The translations under genes and the position numbers were made by a program. The notes beneath the pieces are model-generated. The model saw nothing but the letters and a program-made list of their open reading frames with translations. It made no database searches and was not told where the DNA came from. A stretch of DNA of 44,169 nucleotides from Elusimicrobiota bacterium (lineage in GTDB: Bacteria > Elusimicrobiota > Elusimicrobia > UBA1565 > UBA9628): assembly GCA_016212795.1 (NCBI GenBank), contig JACRDT010000038.1:1-44169 (forward strand). Reading direction: 5' to 3'. This document shows positions 15,563-23,585 of this stretch, in pieces (position 1 is the first letter of the stretch; the number at the start of each line of letters is the position of its first letter).

Positions 15563-16720
15563 TTAGCGAGGCTTCCTCTCCCCAGCCGCCTTCATGGGGA
15601 GTCCGGTCCCTCCCCGCCGATGCATGACGATCTCGGCCATGATGCTGAGCGCGATCTCCGCGGGCGTGCGGCCGCCGATGTCCAGCCCGATGGGCGCGTG
15701 GATGCCCGCGACCCTGCCTTCCGGGACGCCCTTCTTCCTCAGCCCGGCGAAGATCAGGCCGACCTTCCTCCTGCTGCCCAGGAGGCCGACGTAGCGCGCC
15801 GGGGTGGCCGCGGCGGCCTCCAGGGCCGCGTCGTCGAGCCGGTGCCCCCGCGTGGCGACCACGATGAAGTCGTTCTCGTGGACGGCCAGCCGGGCGAGGC
15901 CGGCGCCGAAATCGACCGACAGCGCGTCGTCGGCCGCGGCGAAGCGCTCGCGGTTGGCGAACTCGGGGCGGTCGTCGATGACGCAGAAGCGCATCCCCGC
16001 CATCTTGCCCAGGGGCTCGAGCGCCTGGGCGATGTGGCCCCCGCCCAGCATGACGATCATGGGCGGGGGGACGTAGGCCTCCACGAAGACCTCGACGCCG
16101 CCCTCGCAGGGAAGGCACCGGAAGCCGCAGTCCTCCGCCATCAGCTCGCGGCCGGCGGCGAGGGCCGCCTCGTCGAGATCCGGCGAGCCCAGGCTGCCGG
16201 ACCGGTCCCCCGCCGACAGGAGCTTGCTCCCGACGAGCGCCTTCCCGCCCGCCGGCGCCTTCGCGACGCAGGCCACGACCACGGGGGCGCCGCCCCCGAG
16301 CGCGCCGAGGATGGCTTCGGCGGCCGGGAGGTAGTCGGCGGGCTTGAGGATGGGGTCGATGAGGAACTCCATGCGGCCGCCGCACACCATGCCGCGGGAG
16401 GAGGACGGGGCCTCGTTGAGGACGTACTCCCGCAGGTGGGCCGGCCGTCCCTCCCTGAGGGCCTCCAGGGCGAAGGCGCGCAGGTCGTTCTCCACGCACC
16501 CGCCGCCCAGGGTCCCGGCCGTGCTGCCGTCGGAGCGCACCAGGAGCTTGGCGCCCGGCTTCTGGGGGGTCGACCCCTCGGTGCGGACCACGGTCGTGAG
16601 CACCACGGGCTCTCCCTTCTTCAGGGAGCGCACGGTCTCCCGGAAGACCGGCACGGACACCGCGCCGGTCGAGTCGTCGGGCTCCTGGCCCGCGTGGACG
16701 GCCCGGGTCTCGAAGCTCAC
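15563..16720 (-). CDS. xdhC: XdhC-family molybdenum cofactor chaperone with a foreign N-terminus
   Basis: A 385-residue protein. From residue 27 it is a regular XdhC/CoxI family protein: RETVRSLKKGEPVVLTTVV, EGSTPQKPGAKLLV, GTLGGGCVEND, VCGGRMEFLIDP, and a C-terminal Rossmann half with PPMIVMLGGGHIAQALEPL, VIDDRPEFANRERF, VVATRGHRLD, YVGLLGSRRK and IHAPIGLDIGGRTPAEIALSIMAEI. XdhC binds molybdenum cofactor, helps its sulfuration and inserts it into xanthine-dehydrogenase-type enzymes. Residues 1-26 (MSFETRAVHAGQEPDDSTGA plus VSVPVF) instead match the start of cystathionine gamma-synthase/O-acetylhomoserine sulfhydrylase. Start GTG 16720 lies 2 nt after the cysteine desulfurase stop, so the two are coupled. 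Confidence 0.88.
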   Translation of the reverse strand: MSFETRAVHAGQEPDDSTGAVSVPVFRETVRSLKKGEPVVLTTVVRTEGSTPQKPGAKLLVRSDGSTAGTLGGGCVENDLRAFALEALREGRPAHLREYVLNEAPSSSRGMVCGGRMEFLIDPILKPADYLPAAEAILGALGGGAPVVVACVAKAPAGGKALVGSKLLSAGDRSGSLGSPDLDEAALAAGRELMAEDCGFRCLPCEGGVEVFVEAYVPPPMIVMLGGGHIAQALEPLGKMAGMRFCVIDDRPEFANRERFAAADDALSVDFGAGLARLAVHENDFIVVATRGHRLDDAALEAAAATPARYVGLLGSRRKVGLIFAGLRKKGVPEGRVAGIHAPIGLDIGGRTPAEIALSIMAEIVMHRRGGTGLPMKAAGERKPR

Positions 16721-16722
16721 GG

Positions 16723-17868
16723 TCAGACGCCGCCGGCGAGCTCGGCGATGGCCCGCGCCGCCGACTCGGCGTCTCCCTCGGCGTTGAAGAACCCGAAGCT
16801 CGCGCGCACCGCGCCTTCCGGGAAGGTCCCCAGCGCCCGGTGGGCTCCCGGCGCGCAGTGCAGCCCGCCGCGGACCGCGATGCCGTACCGGCCGTCGAGG
16901 GCCGCGGCGACCTCCTGCGACGCCATGCCCGAGACGCGCAGGGTCACGATGCTCGTCCGGGGGGCGCTGCCCCGGGCCGAGAGCAGGGTCACGCCCTTGA
17001 CGCCCGAGAGCCTCTCCGAGAAGGCGCGGGCCAGGGCGAGCTCCCGCTCGCGCACGCGCTCGACGCCGGTGTCGCGCAGGAAGGCCAGCCCCGCGGCCAG
17101 CCCGGCCAGGCCGTGCGCGTTGGGCGTACCGGCCTCGAGGCGGTAGGGCATCTCCTCGGGATGCGTCTCATCCTCGCTGCGCGCGCCCGTGCCGCCTTCG
17201 CGCAGGGGCCGCAGGTCCAGGCCGGGCCGCACGTAGAGCGCCCCCGTCCCCATGGGTCCGAAGAGGCCCTTGTGGCAGGGGAAGGCGACCATGTCCAATC
17301 CAGCCGCCGCGACGTCGATGCGGGCGGCGCCGACCATCTGCGCGGCGTCCACCAGGATGGCGGCCCCGGCATCGTGCGCGGCCTTGGCCAGGCTCGCGAG
17401 GTCGTTGAGCGCGCCGAAAACGTTGGAGGCCGCGGTGACCGCCACGAGCCTGGTCTTGGGGTTGCAGGCCCGGCGGACCGCGTCGGGCGAGAGGGTGAGG
17501 TCGTCCTGCGGGTCGACGCGGGTGACGCTCAGGCGCCCGGCGCGCTCGAGCCCGGCGAGCGGCCGGCTGACGGAGTTGTGCTCGTAGGATGTGGTCACCA
17601 CGTGGTCGCCGTCGCGCAGGAAGCCCTTGAGGGCCATGTTCAGGGCGTCCGTGCCGTTGAGGGTGAACACGACGCAGGAGGCGTCGGGCGCGGCCAGCAG
17701 GTCCGCCAGCCCGGCCCGCGCCTGGGCGACGCGCTGGCCGGCCTCGATGCCCATGCGGTGGCAGCCGCGGTCGGGGTTGGCGGCCCAGCGCTCGGCGAAC
17801 TCGCGCATCGCCGCGAGCACGGCCGGCGGCTTGGGCCACGACGTGGCGGCGTTGTCGAGGTAGATCAT
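16723..17868 (-). CDS. cysteine desulfurase family protein (class V aminotransferase)
   Basis: A 381-residue PLP enzyme that takes sulfur from cysteine as a persulfide. It starts MIYLDNAATSWPKP, typical of the subfamily that includes NifS-like and EGL-type proteins. It has the substrate/PLP segments NGTDALNMALKG, TTSYEHNSVSRPL, ASNVFGALND and VDAAQMVGA, and the PLP lysine in PCHKGLFGPMGTGALYV (K200). The persulfide cysteine lies in RGGLHCAPGAHRALGT. Overlap with the thiF-like gene is 4 bp (ATGA), and XdhC follows by 2 nt. In Rhodobacter a NifS-type protein sulfurates molybdenum cofactor on XdhC, so this neighbour pair suggests the same job. Confidence 0.88.
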   Translation of the reverse strand: MIYLDNAATSWPKPPAVLAAMREFAERWAANPDRGCHRMGIEAGQRVAQARAGLADLLAAPDASCVVFTLNGTDALNMALKGFLRDGDHVVTTSYEHNSVSRPLAGLERAGRLSVTRVDPQDDLTLSPDAVRRACNPKTRLVAVTAASNVFGALNDLASLAKAAHDAGAAILVDAAQMVGAARIDVAAAGLDMVAFPCHKGLFGPMGTGALYVRPGLDLRPLREGGTGARSEDETHPEEMPYRLEAGTPNAHGLAGLAAGLAFLRDTGVERVRERELALARAFSERLSGVKGVTLLSARGSAPRTSIVTLRVSGMASQEVAAALDGRYGIAVRGGLHCAPGAHRALGTFPEGAVRASFGFFNAEGDAESAARAIAELAGGV

Positions 17869-18881
17869 GTGCCTATATAGCGGGCGTAGAGTGCCCGCGC
17901 CCGCGCGACGTCGTCCGTGCCTTTCACGATGGCGCGCCCGTCGTTGAAGACCGTCATCTCGAAGTCGTCCAGGGCGAACTTGAGGAGGAACGCGTTGTGC
18001 CGGACCTTGCCGAGGGAGGCGAGCCTGCCGGACAGGCCCTCGAGGTCGACGGCGACGGGGGCGGCCGGCAGGATCTGGACGGCGTTCCGGCCGCACAGGC
18101 CGGTCGCGCGCCCGCCCGCGGCGCCGCTGAGGTGGTCGAACCGCCTGCCGACGCAGGCCGGGCAGTCCGGGGAGCGCTTGAGGGGCAGTAGGTCGAACGA
18201 GCCGGACCACAGGTCCGCGCAGAACAGGCCGCCGACGAGGGCGTCCGTCCTGCCGGCCAGGATCTTCAAGGCCTCCGCGGCCTGGAAGGACGCGGCCATC
18301 GTCGCCGCCGCGTTGAGGATGCCGGCCGTGTCGCAGGTCGGCGACGAGCCCGGCGAGGGCATCACGGGGAGCAGGCAGCGCAGGCAGGGGGTCTTCCCCG
18401 GCACGACGGCCATGGACATCGCGGCGGAGCCGACGCAGGCCGCGTACACCCAGGGGAGGCCCGCCTCGACGCAGGCGTCGTTGATGAGCAGACGGGTCTC
18501 GAAGCTGTCCGTCCCGTCCACGACCAGGCCGACGCCCGATACGACGGCGCGGACGTTGGCGGCGTTGACGTCCCTGACGAAGGGCTCGACGGCCACCTCG
18601 GCGTTGATGCCCGCCAGATGCCGCGCCGCGGCCTGGGCCTTGGGCAGCTCCGAGGAGACGTCGGATTCGTCGTAGAGTACCTGCCGCTGGAGGTTGTCGA
18701 GCTCGACGAAGTCGCGGTCGTAGAGGCGCAGGCGGCCGACGCCGGCGCGGGCCAGGAGGGTCGAGGAGGCGCACCCCAGCGCCCCGAGCCCCACGATGGA
18801 GGCGGCGGAGGCCCGCAGCCGGGCCTGCCCCTCGGGGCCGATCGGCGCGAAGACCGTCTGACGGTCGTATCGGTCTGGCAT
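17865..18881 (-). CDS. ThiF/MoeB/HesA-family adenylyltransferase (E1-like)
   Basis: A 338-residue protein that would adenylate the C-terminus of a ubiquitin-like sulfur carrier (MoaD or ThiS type). It has MPDRYDRQTVF.PIG at the start, the nucleotide loop IVGLGALGCASSTLLARAGV, DRDFVELDNLQRQVLY, VVDGTDSFETRLLIND, zinc Cys pairs CLRC and CPAC, and the LCGRNAVQI segment with the putative active-site Cys. A C-terminal extension (about 255-338) follows. No carrier protein gene is nearby. It starts 2 nt after the Sel1 gene stop and overlaps the cysteine desulfurase gene, so thiF-like, desulfurase and xdhC form one transcript, probably with the Sel1 and thioesterase genes upstream. Confidence 0.87.
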   Translation of the reverse strand: MPDRYDRQTVFAPIGPEGQARLRASAASIVGLGALGCASSTLLARAGVGRLRLYDRDFVELDNLQRQVLYDESDVSSELPKAQAAARHLAGINAEVAVEPFVRDVNAANVRAVVSGVGLVVDGTDSFETRLLINDACVEAGLPWVYAACVGSAAMSMAVVPGKTPCLRCLLPVMPSPGSSPTCDTAGILNAAATMAASFQAAEALKILAGRTDALVGGLFCADLWSGSFDLLPLKRSPDCPACVGRRFDHLSGAAGGRATGLCGRNAVQILPAAPVAVDLEGLSGRLASLGKVRHNAFLLKFALDDFEMTVFNDGRAIVKGTDDVARARALYARYIGT

Positions 18882-18883
18882 GG

Positions 18884-19732
18884 CTATTCCTGGCGCCAGG
18901 CGCGGGCCCGCTGCTCCGCCTCGGCGAGCTCGGCCGGGGTCAGGGTCTTGGCGAGCTTCGATCTCAGCAGCTCGGCCGCGGGGTCGGAGCCCCGGGGCGT
19001 GTTCTGCCGCGACGCGATCAGCGCCCAGGCGTAGGCCTCGACCGCATCCTTTTGGGCGCCTTCGCCGCTCGCGTGCATCGCCGCCAGCCTCAGTTGGGCT
19101 TGCGTCTCCCCATGGCCGGCCGCTTTGCGATACCACGCGGCGGCTTGGCTCGCGTCCTTGGCGACCCCCTCCCCGTTATCGTACATGAGCGCGAGCCGGA
19201 GCATGGCCGGGGAAAGGCCGCGGTCGGCGGCTTTCTGGAACGACCGCCGGGCCTCATCGAGGTCCCGCCTCACGCCCTTCCCGACGGCGTAGGCGTTGCC
19301 CAGGTTGTAGGTCCCCATGGCGTTGCCCGCGTCGGCGGCCTTCTGGAACCAGGCGACCGCGCGGCCGTAGTCGCCCTCGATGGACCAGTAGTATTCCGCG
19401 AGCCCGAGCTGGCCCTCGCTGCTGCCGTGGTCGGCCGCCAGGAAGTACCAAAACACCGCCTTCTCGTAGCCGGGCCGCGGTTTGTCGGGCGGGGTGGAGG
19501 ACTGCCATCGCCGGTAGACGGCGCCCAGCAGGACCTGGGCGTCGAGGTCGCCGTCCTGGGCCGGGCGCTGGAGCTTCCTGGCGGCTTCATCGAACCGGTC
19601 TTGGTCGGCGAGTCGGCGGGCCTCCTCCAGGGGCTTGGCGGCTTTCGTCGGCTCCGCCCGGCAGACCGCCGTGCCGAGCCAGAGGGCCGGGCCGAGGCAG
19701 CAGAGGAAGCGCGACCTCGCGGCGGGCTTCAT
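18884..19732 (-). CDS. secreted Sel1-repeat protein
   Basis: A 282-residue protein with a signal peptide (PAARSRFLCCLGPALWLGTA, cleavage near VCRA-EP) and about five Sel1/TPR-like repeats: AQVLLGAVYRRW, KAVFWYFLAADHGSSEGQLG, GRAVAWFQKAADAGNAMGTY, EARRSFQKAADRGLSPAMLR and QAAAWYRKAAGHGETQAQLR. Such proteins are periplasmic adaptors. ATG 19732 overlaps the thioesterase stop (ATGA). The stop is 2 nt before the thiF-like ATG. Confidence 0.8.
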   Translation of the reverse strand: MKPAARSRFLCCLGPALWLGTAVCRAEPTKAAKPLEEARRLADQDRFDEAARKLQRPAQDGDLDAQVLLGAVYRRWQSSTPPDKPRPGYEKAVFWYFLAADHGSSEGQLGLAEYYWSIEGDYGRAVAWFQKAADAGNAMGTYNLGNAYAVGKGVRRDLDEARRSFQKAADRGLSPAMLRLALMYDNGEGVAKDASQAAAWYRKAAGHGETQAQLRLAAMHASGEGAQKDAVEAYAWALIASRQNTPRGSDPAAELLRSKLAKTLTPAELAEAEQRARAWRQE

Positions 19733-20133
19733 GCTTTCAGGGGCGGCACCGGGCTGGGGCGGCCTTGACGGTCCACCGCGACCATGGTGACGCGGCAGGA
19801 GTTGGTGTGCCGGCGGACGCCTTTCGAGAGGTCCTCGGCTTGGACCTCGACGGCGATCTCCATGGAGGTCCGGCCCACGCGGATGAGCCTGGCCTCGACC
19901 ATGACGAAATCGCCCACCCCGATGGGCACCCGGAACTCGACCCGGTCCATGGCCACGGTCACGCAGGGCTTGCCCGAGTGGCGCATGGCGCAGACGCCCG
20001 CGGCCTTGTCCACCATCTCGAGGACCTTGCCGCCGAACACCTTGCCCATGGTGTTGGCGTGCGTGGGGAGGATGAGGTCGGCCAGCCGAGTCACGGAGGC
20101 CGAGGAGGGTTTCGCCCGGGCGATGCTCTTCAT
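19729..20133 (-). CDS. acyl-CoA thioesterase (YciA-like hotdog)
   Basis: A 134-residue single hotdog domain of the acyl-CoA thioesterase family (YciA/BACH type): LADLILPTHANTMGKVFGGKVLEMVDKAAG carries the Asn/His near the N-terminus and the GG..L..MD-like helix, followed by VTVAMDRVEFRVPIGVGDFV and RVGRTSMEIAVEVQAEDL. It hydrolyses acyl-CoA; the chain preference is unknown. It lies 42 nt downstream of aconitase and overlaps the Sel1 gene. Confidence 0.87.
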   Translation of the reverse strand: MKSIARAKPSSASVTRLADLILPTHANTMGKVFGGKVLEMVDKAAGVCAMRHSGKPCVTVAMDRVEFRVPIGVGDFVMVEARLIRVGRTSMEIAVEVQAEDLSKGVRRHTNSCRVTMVAVDRQGRPSPVPPLKA

Positions 20134-20175
20134 GAGCGCATTCTAGCAAAAGCGGGCCCGCGGGTCCCTCGGGGG

Positions 20176-22092
20176 TCAGGCCCGGGCGTGGTTGAGGACG
20201 CCGCCGGCCAGCAGGATGGCGCGCTCGCGCGGCGTCAGGTCCAGCCGCGCGGCGATCCTGCGGCCGCCGGCCAGGACCGCGACCTCGGCATCGCCCCGGT
20301 CGACCGCCGCCCGGATCCCGGGGATCTCCAGCGCGGTCCCCTGCGCGAGCGCGTCGTAGTCGGCCGGGTCGGCGAAGACGAGCGGCACGACGCCGAAGTT
20401 GACGAGGTTGGCACGGTGGATGCGCGCGAAGCTCTTGGCGAGCTTGGCTTTGACGCCAAGCCAGCGCGGGCAGAGCGCCGCGTGCTCGCGCGAGGAGCCC
20501 TGGCCGTAGTTCTCGCCGCCCACGACGAAGCCGCCCCCGGCCTCCCGGGCGCGGCGGGCGAACCCCTCGTCGACGCCGGAGAAGACGAACTCGCTGATCG
20601 CCGGGATGTTGCTGCGCAGGGGCAGGACCTTGGCGCCGGCCGGCAGGATGGCGTCCGTGCTGACGTCGTCGCCCACCTTGAGCAGGACCGGGCCCGCCAG
20701 GGATTCCGCCAGGGGCTCCAGGACGGGCAGGGGCTTGACGTTGGGCCCCCGGACGATGGCGACCCCGGCGCCGTCCTCCGGCGGCCGGATGAGCCAGGCG
20801 TCGTTGAAGGAGTAGCGCGCGGGGTGCTCGACGCGCGGCGCGGCGCCGCGGGAGCGCGGGTCCACGATGCGGCCGGCGAGCGCGGAGGCGGCCGCGGTCT
20901 CCGGCGAGCAGAGGTAGACCGCGTCGTCTTTCGTGCCGCTGCGGCCCTTGAAGTTCCTTGGGAAGGTCCTCAGGGAGTTCACCCCCGTCCCGGGGGCCTG
21001 GCCCATGCCGATGCAGCCCAGGCACCCGGCCTCGCAGATGCGCGCGCCGGCCTCGACGAGGAGCTTCAAGCCGCCCATGGCCATGACGTTCTGCAGGGTC
21101 TGGCGGCTGCCCGGGTTGATGGCGAGGTCCACGCCCGGGTGGCGCGTCTTGCCCTCCAGCATCTTGGCGGCCACCATGAAGTCGCGGTAGCTGCCGTTGG
21201 CCGACGAGCCGATGAGGACCTGCCGGACCTCGACGCCGGCGAGCTCGGCGGCCCTCTTGACGTTGTCCGGGTTGTGCGGGCACGCGACCATGGGCTCGAT
21301 GGCGGCTAGGTCGAGCTCCGTGACCTGGTCCCACGCCGCGCCGGGGCCGGCCTCTAGCTCCCGCCAGTCCCCTTCCCGGCCGTTGCGGGCCAGGTACTCG
21401 CGGGTCACCGCGTCGGAGGGGAAGACCCCGGCGGTGAAGCCCATGTCCACCGCCATGTTGGACACGGCCGCCCGGTCGCTCATGTCGAGAGCAGCCACGC
21501 CGGGGCCGAAGAACTCGAGGATCTTGCCGATGCCGGCCTTGCAGGAGTGGCGGCGCAGGAGCTCCAGGATCAGGTCCTTGCCAGACACGAAGGGCTGGAA
21601 CCTGCCTTCCAGCCGGACCCCCCAGATCCTCGGCGTCGAGAGGCGGTAGGGGCGGCCGGCCATGGCCAGGGCCACCTCGACGCCGCCCGCCCCGATGGCG
21701 AGCATCCCCAGGCAGCCGCCGGTCGTGGTGTGGCTGTCGGATCCGAGCAGGGTCTTGCCCGGGGCGCCGAAGCGCTGGCGGTGCACGTGGTGCGAGACGC
21801 CGTTGCCGGGCGGGGAGAGGACGACCCCGAACCGGGCGGCGCAGGACTGGAGGAAGCGGTGGTCGTCGGAGTTGCGGGCGTCTTCCTGGATGATGTTGTG
21901 GTCGACGTAGCTGACCGCCAGGTCCGCCTTGACCCGCGGCAGGCCCAGGGACTCGAACTCCAGGTAGACCATGGTGCCGGTGGCGTCCTGGGTGAGGGTC
22001 TGGTCGACGCGCAGGCCGATCTCCCGCCCCGGGGACGGCTCGCCCTCGACCAGGTGCTCCGAGATCATGCGTCCGGAGACGGTGTCTTTCAT
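20176..22092 (-). CDS. aconitate hydratase (short, about 640-residue type)
   Basis: An enzyme of the TCA cycle interconverting citrate and isocitrate through a [4Fe-4S] cluster. The 638-residue protein is the compact aconitase/isopropylmalate-dehydratase-like form found in many anaerobes. It has QTLTQDATGTMVYLEFES, VSYVDHNIIQED, LGSDSHTTTGGCLGMLAIGAGG, IGSSANGSYRDFMVAA, the cluster cysteines in CEAGCLGCIGMGQAPG, and the C-terminal swivel domain (GDDVSTDAILPAG.., GGENYGQGSSREHAALCP, FARIHRANLVNFGVVPL). ATG 22092 follows GAGG and a TATAAT box; an in-frame ATG at 22110 overlaps that box and is less likely. It is divergent from pdhA, with the 22.2-23.6 kb island inserted between. Confidence 0.88.
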   Translation of the reverse strand: MKDTVSGRMISEHLVEGEPSPGREIGLRVDQTLTQDATGTMVYLEFESLGLPRVKADLAVSYVDHNIIQEDARNSDDHRFLQSCAARFGVVLSPPGNGVSHHVHRQRFGAPGKTLLGSDSHTTTGGCLGMLAIGAGGVEVALAMAGRPYRLSTPRIWGVRLEGRFQPFVSGKDLILELLRRHSCKAGIGKILEFFGPGVAALDMSDRAAVSNMAVDMGFTAGVFPSDAVTREYLARNGREGDWRELEAGPGAAWDQVTELDLAAIEPMVACPHNPDNVKRAAELAGVEVRQVLIGSSANGSYRDFMVAAKMLEGKTRHPGVDLAINPGSRQTLQNVMAMGGLKLLVEAGARICEAGCLGCIGMGQAPGTGVNSLRTFPRNFKGRSGTKDDAVYLCSPETAAASALAGRIVDPRSRGAAPRVEHPARYSFNDAWLIRPPEDGAGVAIVRGPNVKPLPVLEPLAESLAGPVLLKVGDDVSTDAILPAGAKVLPLRSNIPAISEFVFSGVDEGFARRAREAGGGFVVGGENYGQGSSREHAALCPRWLGVKAKLAKSFARIHRANLVNFGVVPLVFADPADYDALAQGTALEIPGIRAAVDRGDAEVAVLAGGRRIAARLDLTPRERAILLAGGVLNHARA

Positions 22093-22112
22093 GCGCCCTC
22101 GAAGACCCATTA

Positions 22113-22179
22113 TATCAGAACCGTTCTCCGATTCAGCACGTCTAATGGACAGGCAATCCTTGTATAATGAGGTCGGGCA
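22113..22179. repeat. 67-bp direct repeat, left copy (divergent promoter segment)
   Basis: 60 of 67 bases match 23586-23652. It carries a TATAAT pointing right (22163-22168), and its left edge overlaps the -10 of the aconitase promoter on the minus strand. In the right copy the same rightward TATAAT serves pdhA; here it leads into an IS91 fragment and the ATG of pdhA is lost (GGCAAG instead of GGCATG). Confidence 0.85.
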
Positions 22180-22515
22180 AGGGCCTCACCCAGCATCCGG
22201 CCTTCCTATGCTCCGGGGCCTCGTCGACGGCTCCGCTCGACTGCTTCAAAGCCTCCCAGACCGTCACCGACAATCCTGCCCTGCTGTGTTCCGTCAACGG
22301 AGGCCTCAAGGCCGTCACGCACGACCGGATCCACGCGTCCTATCCCCACCCCTGCAAGCGCAGGGGGCTCTGCCCGTCATGCGACGCCAAGCGCGCCGTC
22401 GTCACCGTCTCCAACGCCCTGGACCGCCTGCTCCCAGCCGTCCCCTACCGGCAATGGGTCCTGGTCGTCCCCAAGCGATTGCGCTACTTCCTCTACCAGC
22501 GCACTGCAACTGCCG
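22180..22515 (+). pseudogene. IS91-family transposase fragment
   Basis: The diagnostic stretch is CKRRGLCPSCDAKRAVVTVS followed by NALDRLLPAVPYRQWVLVVPKRLRYFLYQR: the second zinc-ribbon Cys pair and the conserved P-x-RQWV(L) segment of IS91 transposases. The sequence before it does not match the zinc domain and the HUH/Tyr part is missing, so it is a fragment. It is open from the orphan ATG at 22167 inside the left 67-bp repeat, so a short fusion peptide could be made. Confidence 0.75.
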
Positions 22516-22605
22516 CTGCACCTGGGTTACCCCTTTGGAGGAGACGACGCCGTGACGGGAGGAACTCGGTCGGTCTTGGCCCAGTCGGAGATCGAGGGCT
22601 CGACG

Positions 22606-23124
22606 CTACGGATGAAAGCCTATGGGCTTACGGGGCGGCTCCGGCGGATTGACCAGTTCGCGGATGGCCCCGAAGATGGTCCGGATGTGCTTGTCGTGGG
22701 ATTGGACCTTCCGCTCCAGTTCGGCGAGCTTGCGGGCCAACTCGTGGTGGGTCGAGATGAGGTGCTTGAGCCTGGAGAAGGTCCGCATGATCTGTACGTT
22801 GACCATGATCGCCCGGTGGCTGCGCAGCACGCTCGAGAGCATCGCGACGCCGTTCTCGGTGAAGACGTAGGGCAGCGTGGGCGAGAACTTGAGCTGCCGG
22901 AGGTGGTCACAGATTGTGACCAGCTCGTCCCGTTCGGATTTCGTGAGGCGGAACATGAAATCGTCCGGAAACCGCTCCAGGTTGCGTTTGACAGCCTGAT
23001 TGAGAACCTTGGTGGTGACGCCGTAGAGTCCTGCCAGGTCATAGTCGATCATGACCTTGTGGCCCCGGACCAGGAAGATCCGCCGTTCGATGTCGTGGAT
23101 CGGAACGAGACTCTTGATTGGCAT
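22606..23124 (-). CDS. ORF6N-domain protein
   Basis: A 172-residue protein with a complete ORF6N domain: IERRIFLVRGHKVMIDYDLA, LYGVTTKVLNQAVKRNLERF, PDDFMFRLTKSERDELV, LPYVFTENGVAMLSSVLRS and VNVQIMRTFSRLKHLI, followed by a coiled-coil-like HELARKLAELERKVQSHDKH. ORF6N proteins are phage and mobile-element DNA-binding proteins of uncertain role. The gene looks intact and sits antiparallel inside the IS91 island as probable cargo. A TAGAAT box lies 11 nt upstream of the ATG. Confidence 0.88.
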   Translation of the reverse strand: MPIKSLVPIHDIERRIFLVRGHKVMIDYDLAGLYGVTTKVLNQAVKRNLERFPDDFMFRLTKSERDELVTICDHLRQLKFSPTLPYVFTENGVAMLSSVLRSHRAIMVNVQIMRTFSRLKHLISTHHELARKLAELERKVQSHDKHIRTIFGAIRELVNPPEPPRKPIGFHP

Positions 23125-23159
23125 TGCGAGGCTGTATTCTACAACAAGCGAGGCGAGCC

Positions 23160-23375
23160 ATGCCGATTTTCAAGATCAACCTTGCGGACTTCGACAACCT
23201 GCTCCAATCCGAGCCGGCGAAGCTCTCCGACCAGGAGTTGCTGTCCCTGGACTTCATCCTGCACCGCGCCTGGGAGATGCTGGCCGCCGGGCAACAGATG
23301 TTCCAGGACGGCCAACCATGGACCTTCCAGGCTCTCCAAATGTCTCCTCCAGCCGACGACTTCAGCGCGGCGTAG
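23160..23375 (+). CDS. small protein of unknown function in the IS91 island
   Basis: A 71-residue protein, MPIFKINLADFDNLLQSEPA.., mostly acidic-helical, ending in MSPPADDFSAA, which is encoded by the 43-bp block shared with 12.6 kb. ATG 23160 follows a weak GCGAGGCGAG. It is divergent from the ORF6N gene, 35 nt away, and may accompany it. I do not recognise the family. Confidence 0.5.
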   Translation: MPIFKINLADFDNLLQSEPAKLSDQELLSLDFILHRAWEMLAAGQQMFQDGQPWTFQALQMSPPADDFSAA

Positions 23376-23380
23376 CCCCG
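23338..23380 (+). repeat. 43-bp block shared with 12608-12650 (inverted)
   Basis: Identical over 43 bp to the minus strand at 12650-12608. It contains the stop codon of the small ORF and the next five bases; similarity ends right after it on both sides. Confidence 0.7.
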
Positions 23381-23585
23381 GCGCCGCCTGGATGGGCGCC
23401 GTAGCCCCCGACTGCCCGCAAAACCGCGCTCCAACCCGGCCGTTTCTGATATTATAGCTCAGGTAGCCCGCGATTCCGGCTGGCCGGGCGAGTCACTATC
23501 GATAATCCTGCGAAATGTTCCATCAGGGGCCGACGAGGTGGGGTTGTTTCTCCTACGCATTTCATGGTCCCCAAAAATCCAATTG

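Larger units (their letters stand above)
22180..23585. mobile_element. IS91-associated island inserted between aconitase and pdhA
   Basis: About 1.4 kb bounded on both sides by the 67-bp direct repeats. It holds, in order, an IS91-transposase fragment (plus strand), an ORF6N-domain gene (minus), a small ORF (plus) ending in the 43-bp block shared with 12.6 kb, and about 200 bp without a gene (23381-23585). The interrupted spacing and the duplicated flank indicate insertion into an ancestral divergent aconitase/pdhA spacer. Confidence 0.7.

Noticed and set aside
22606..23375. A toxin-antitoxin pair made of the ORF6N gene and the small ORF
   Set aside because: They are divergent, neither matches a known toxin or antitoxin family, and the small ORF shares its end with a mobile-element repeat.
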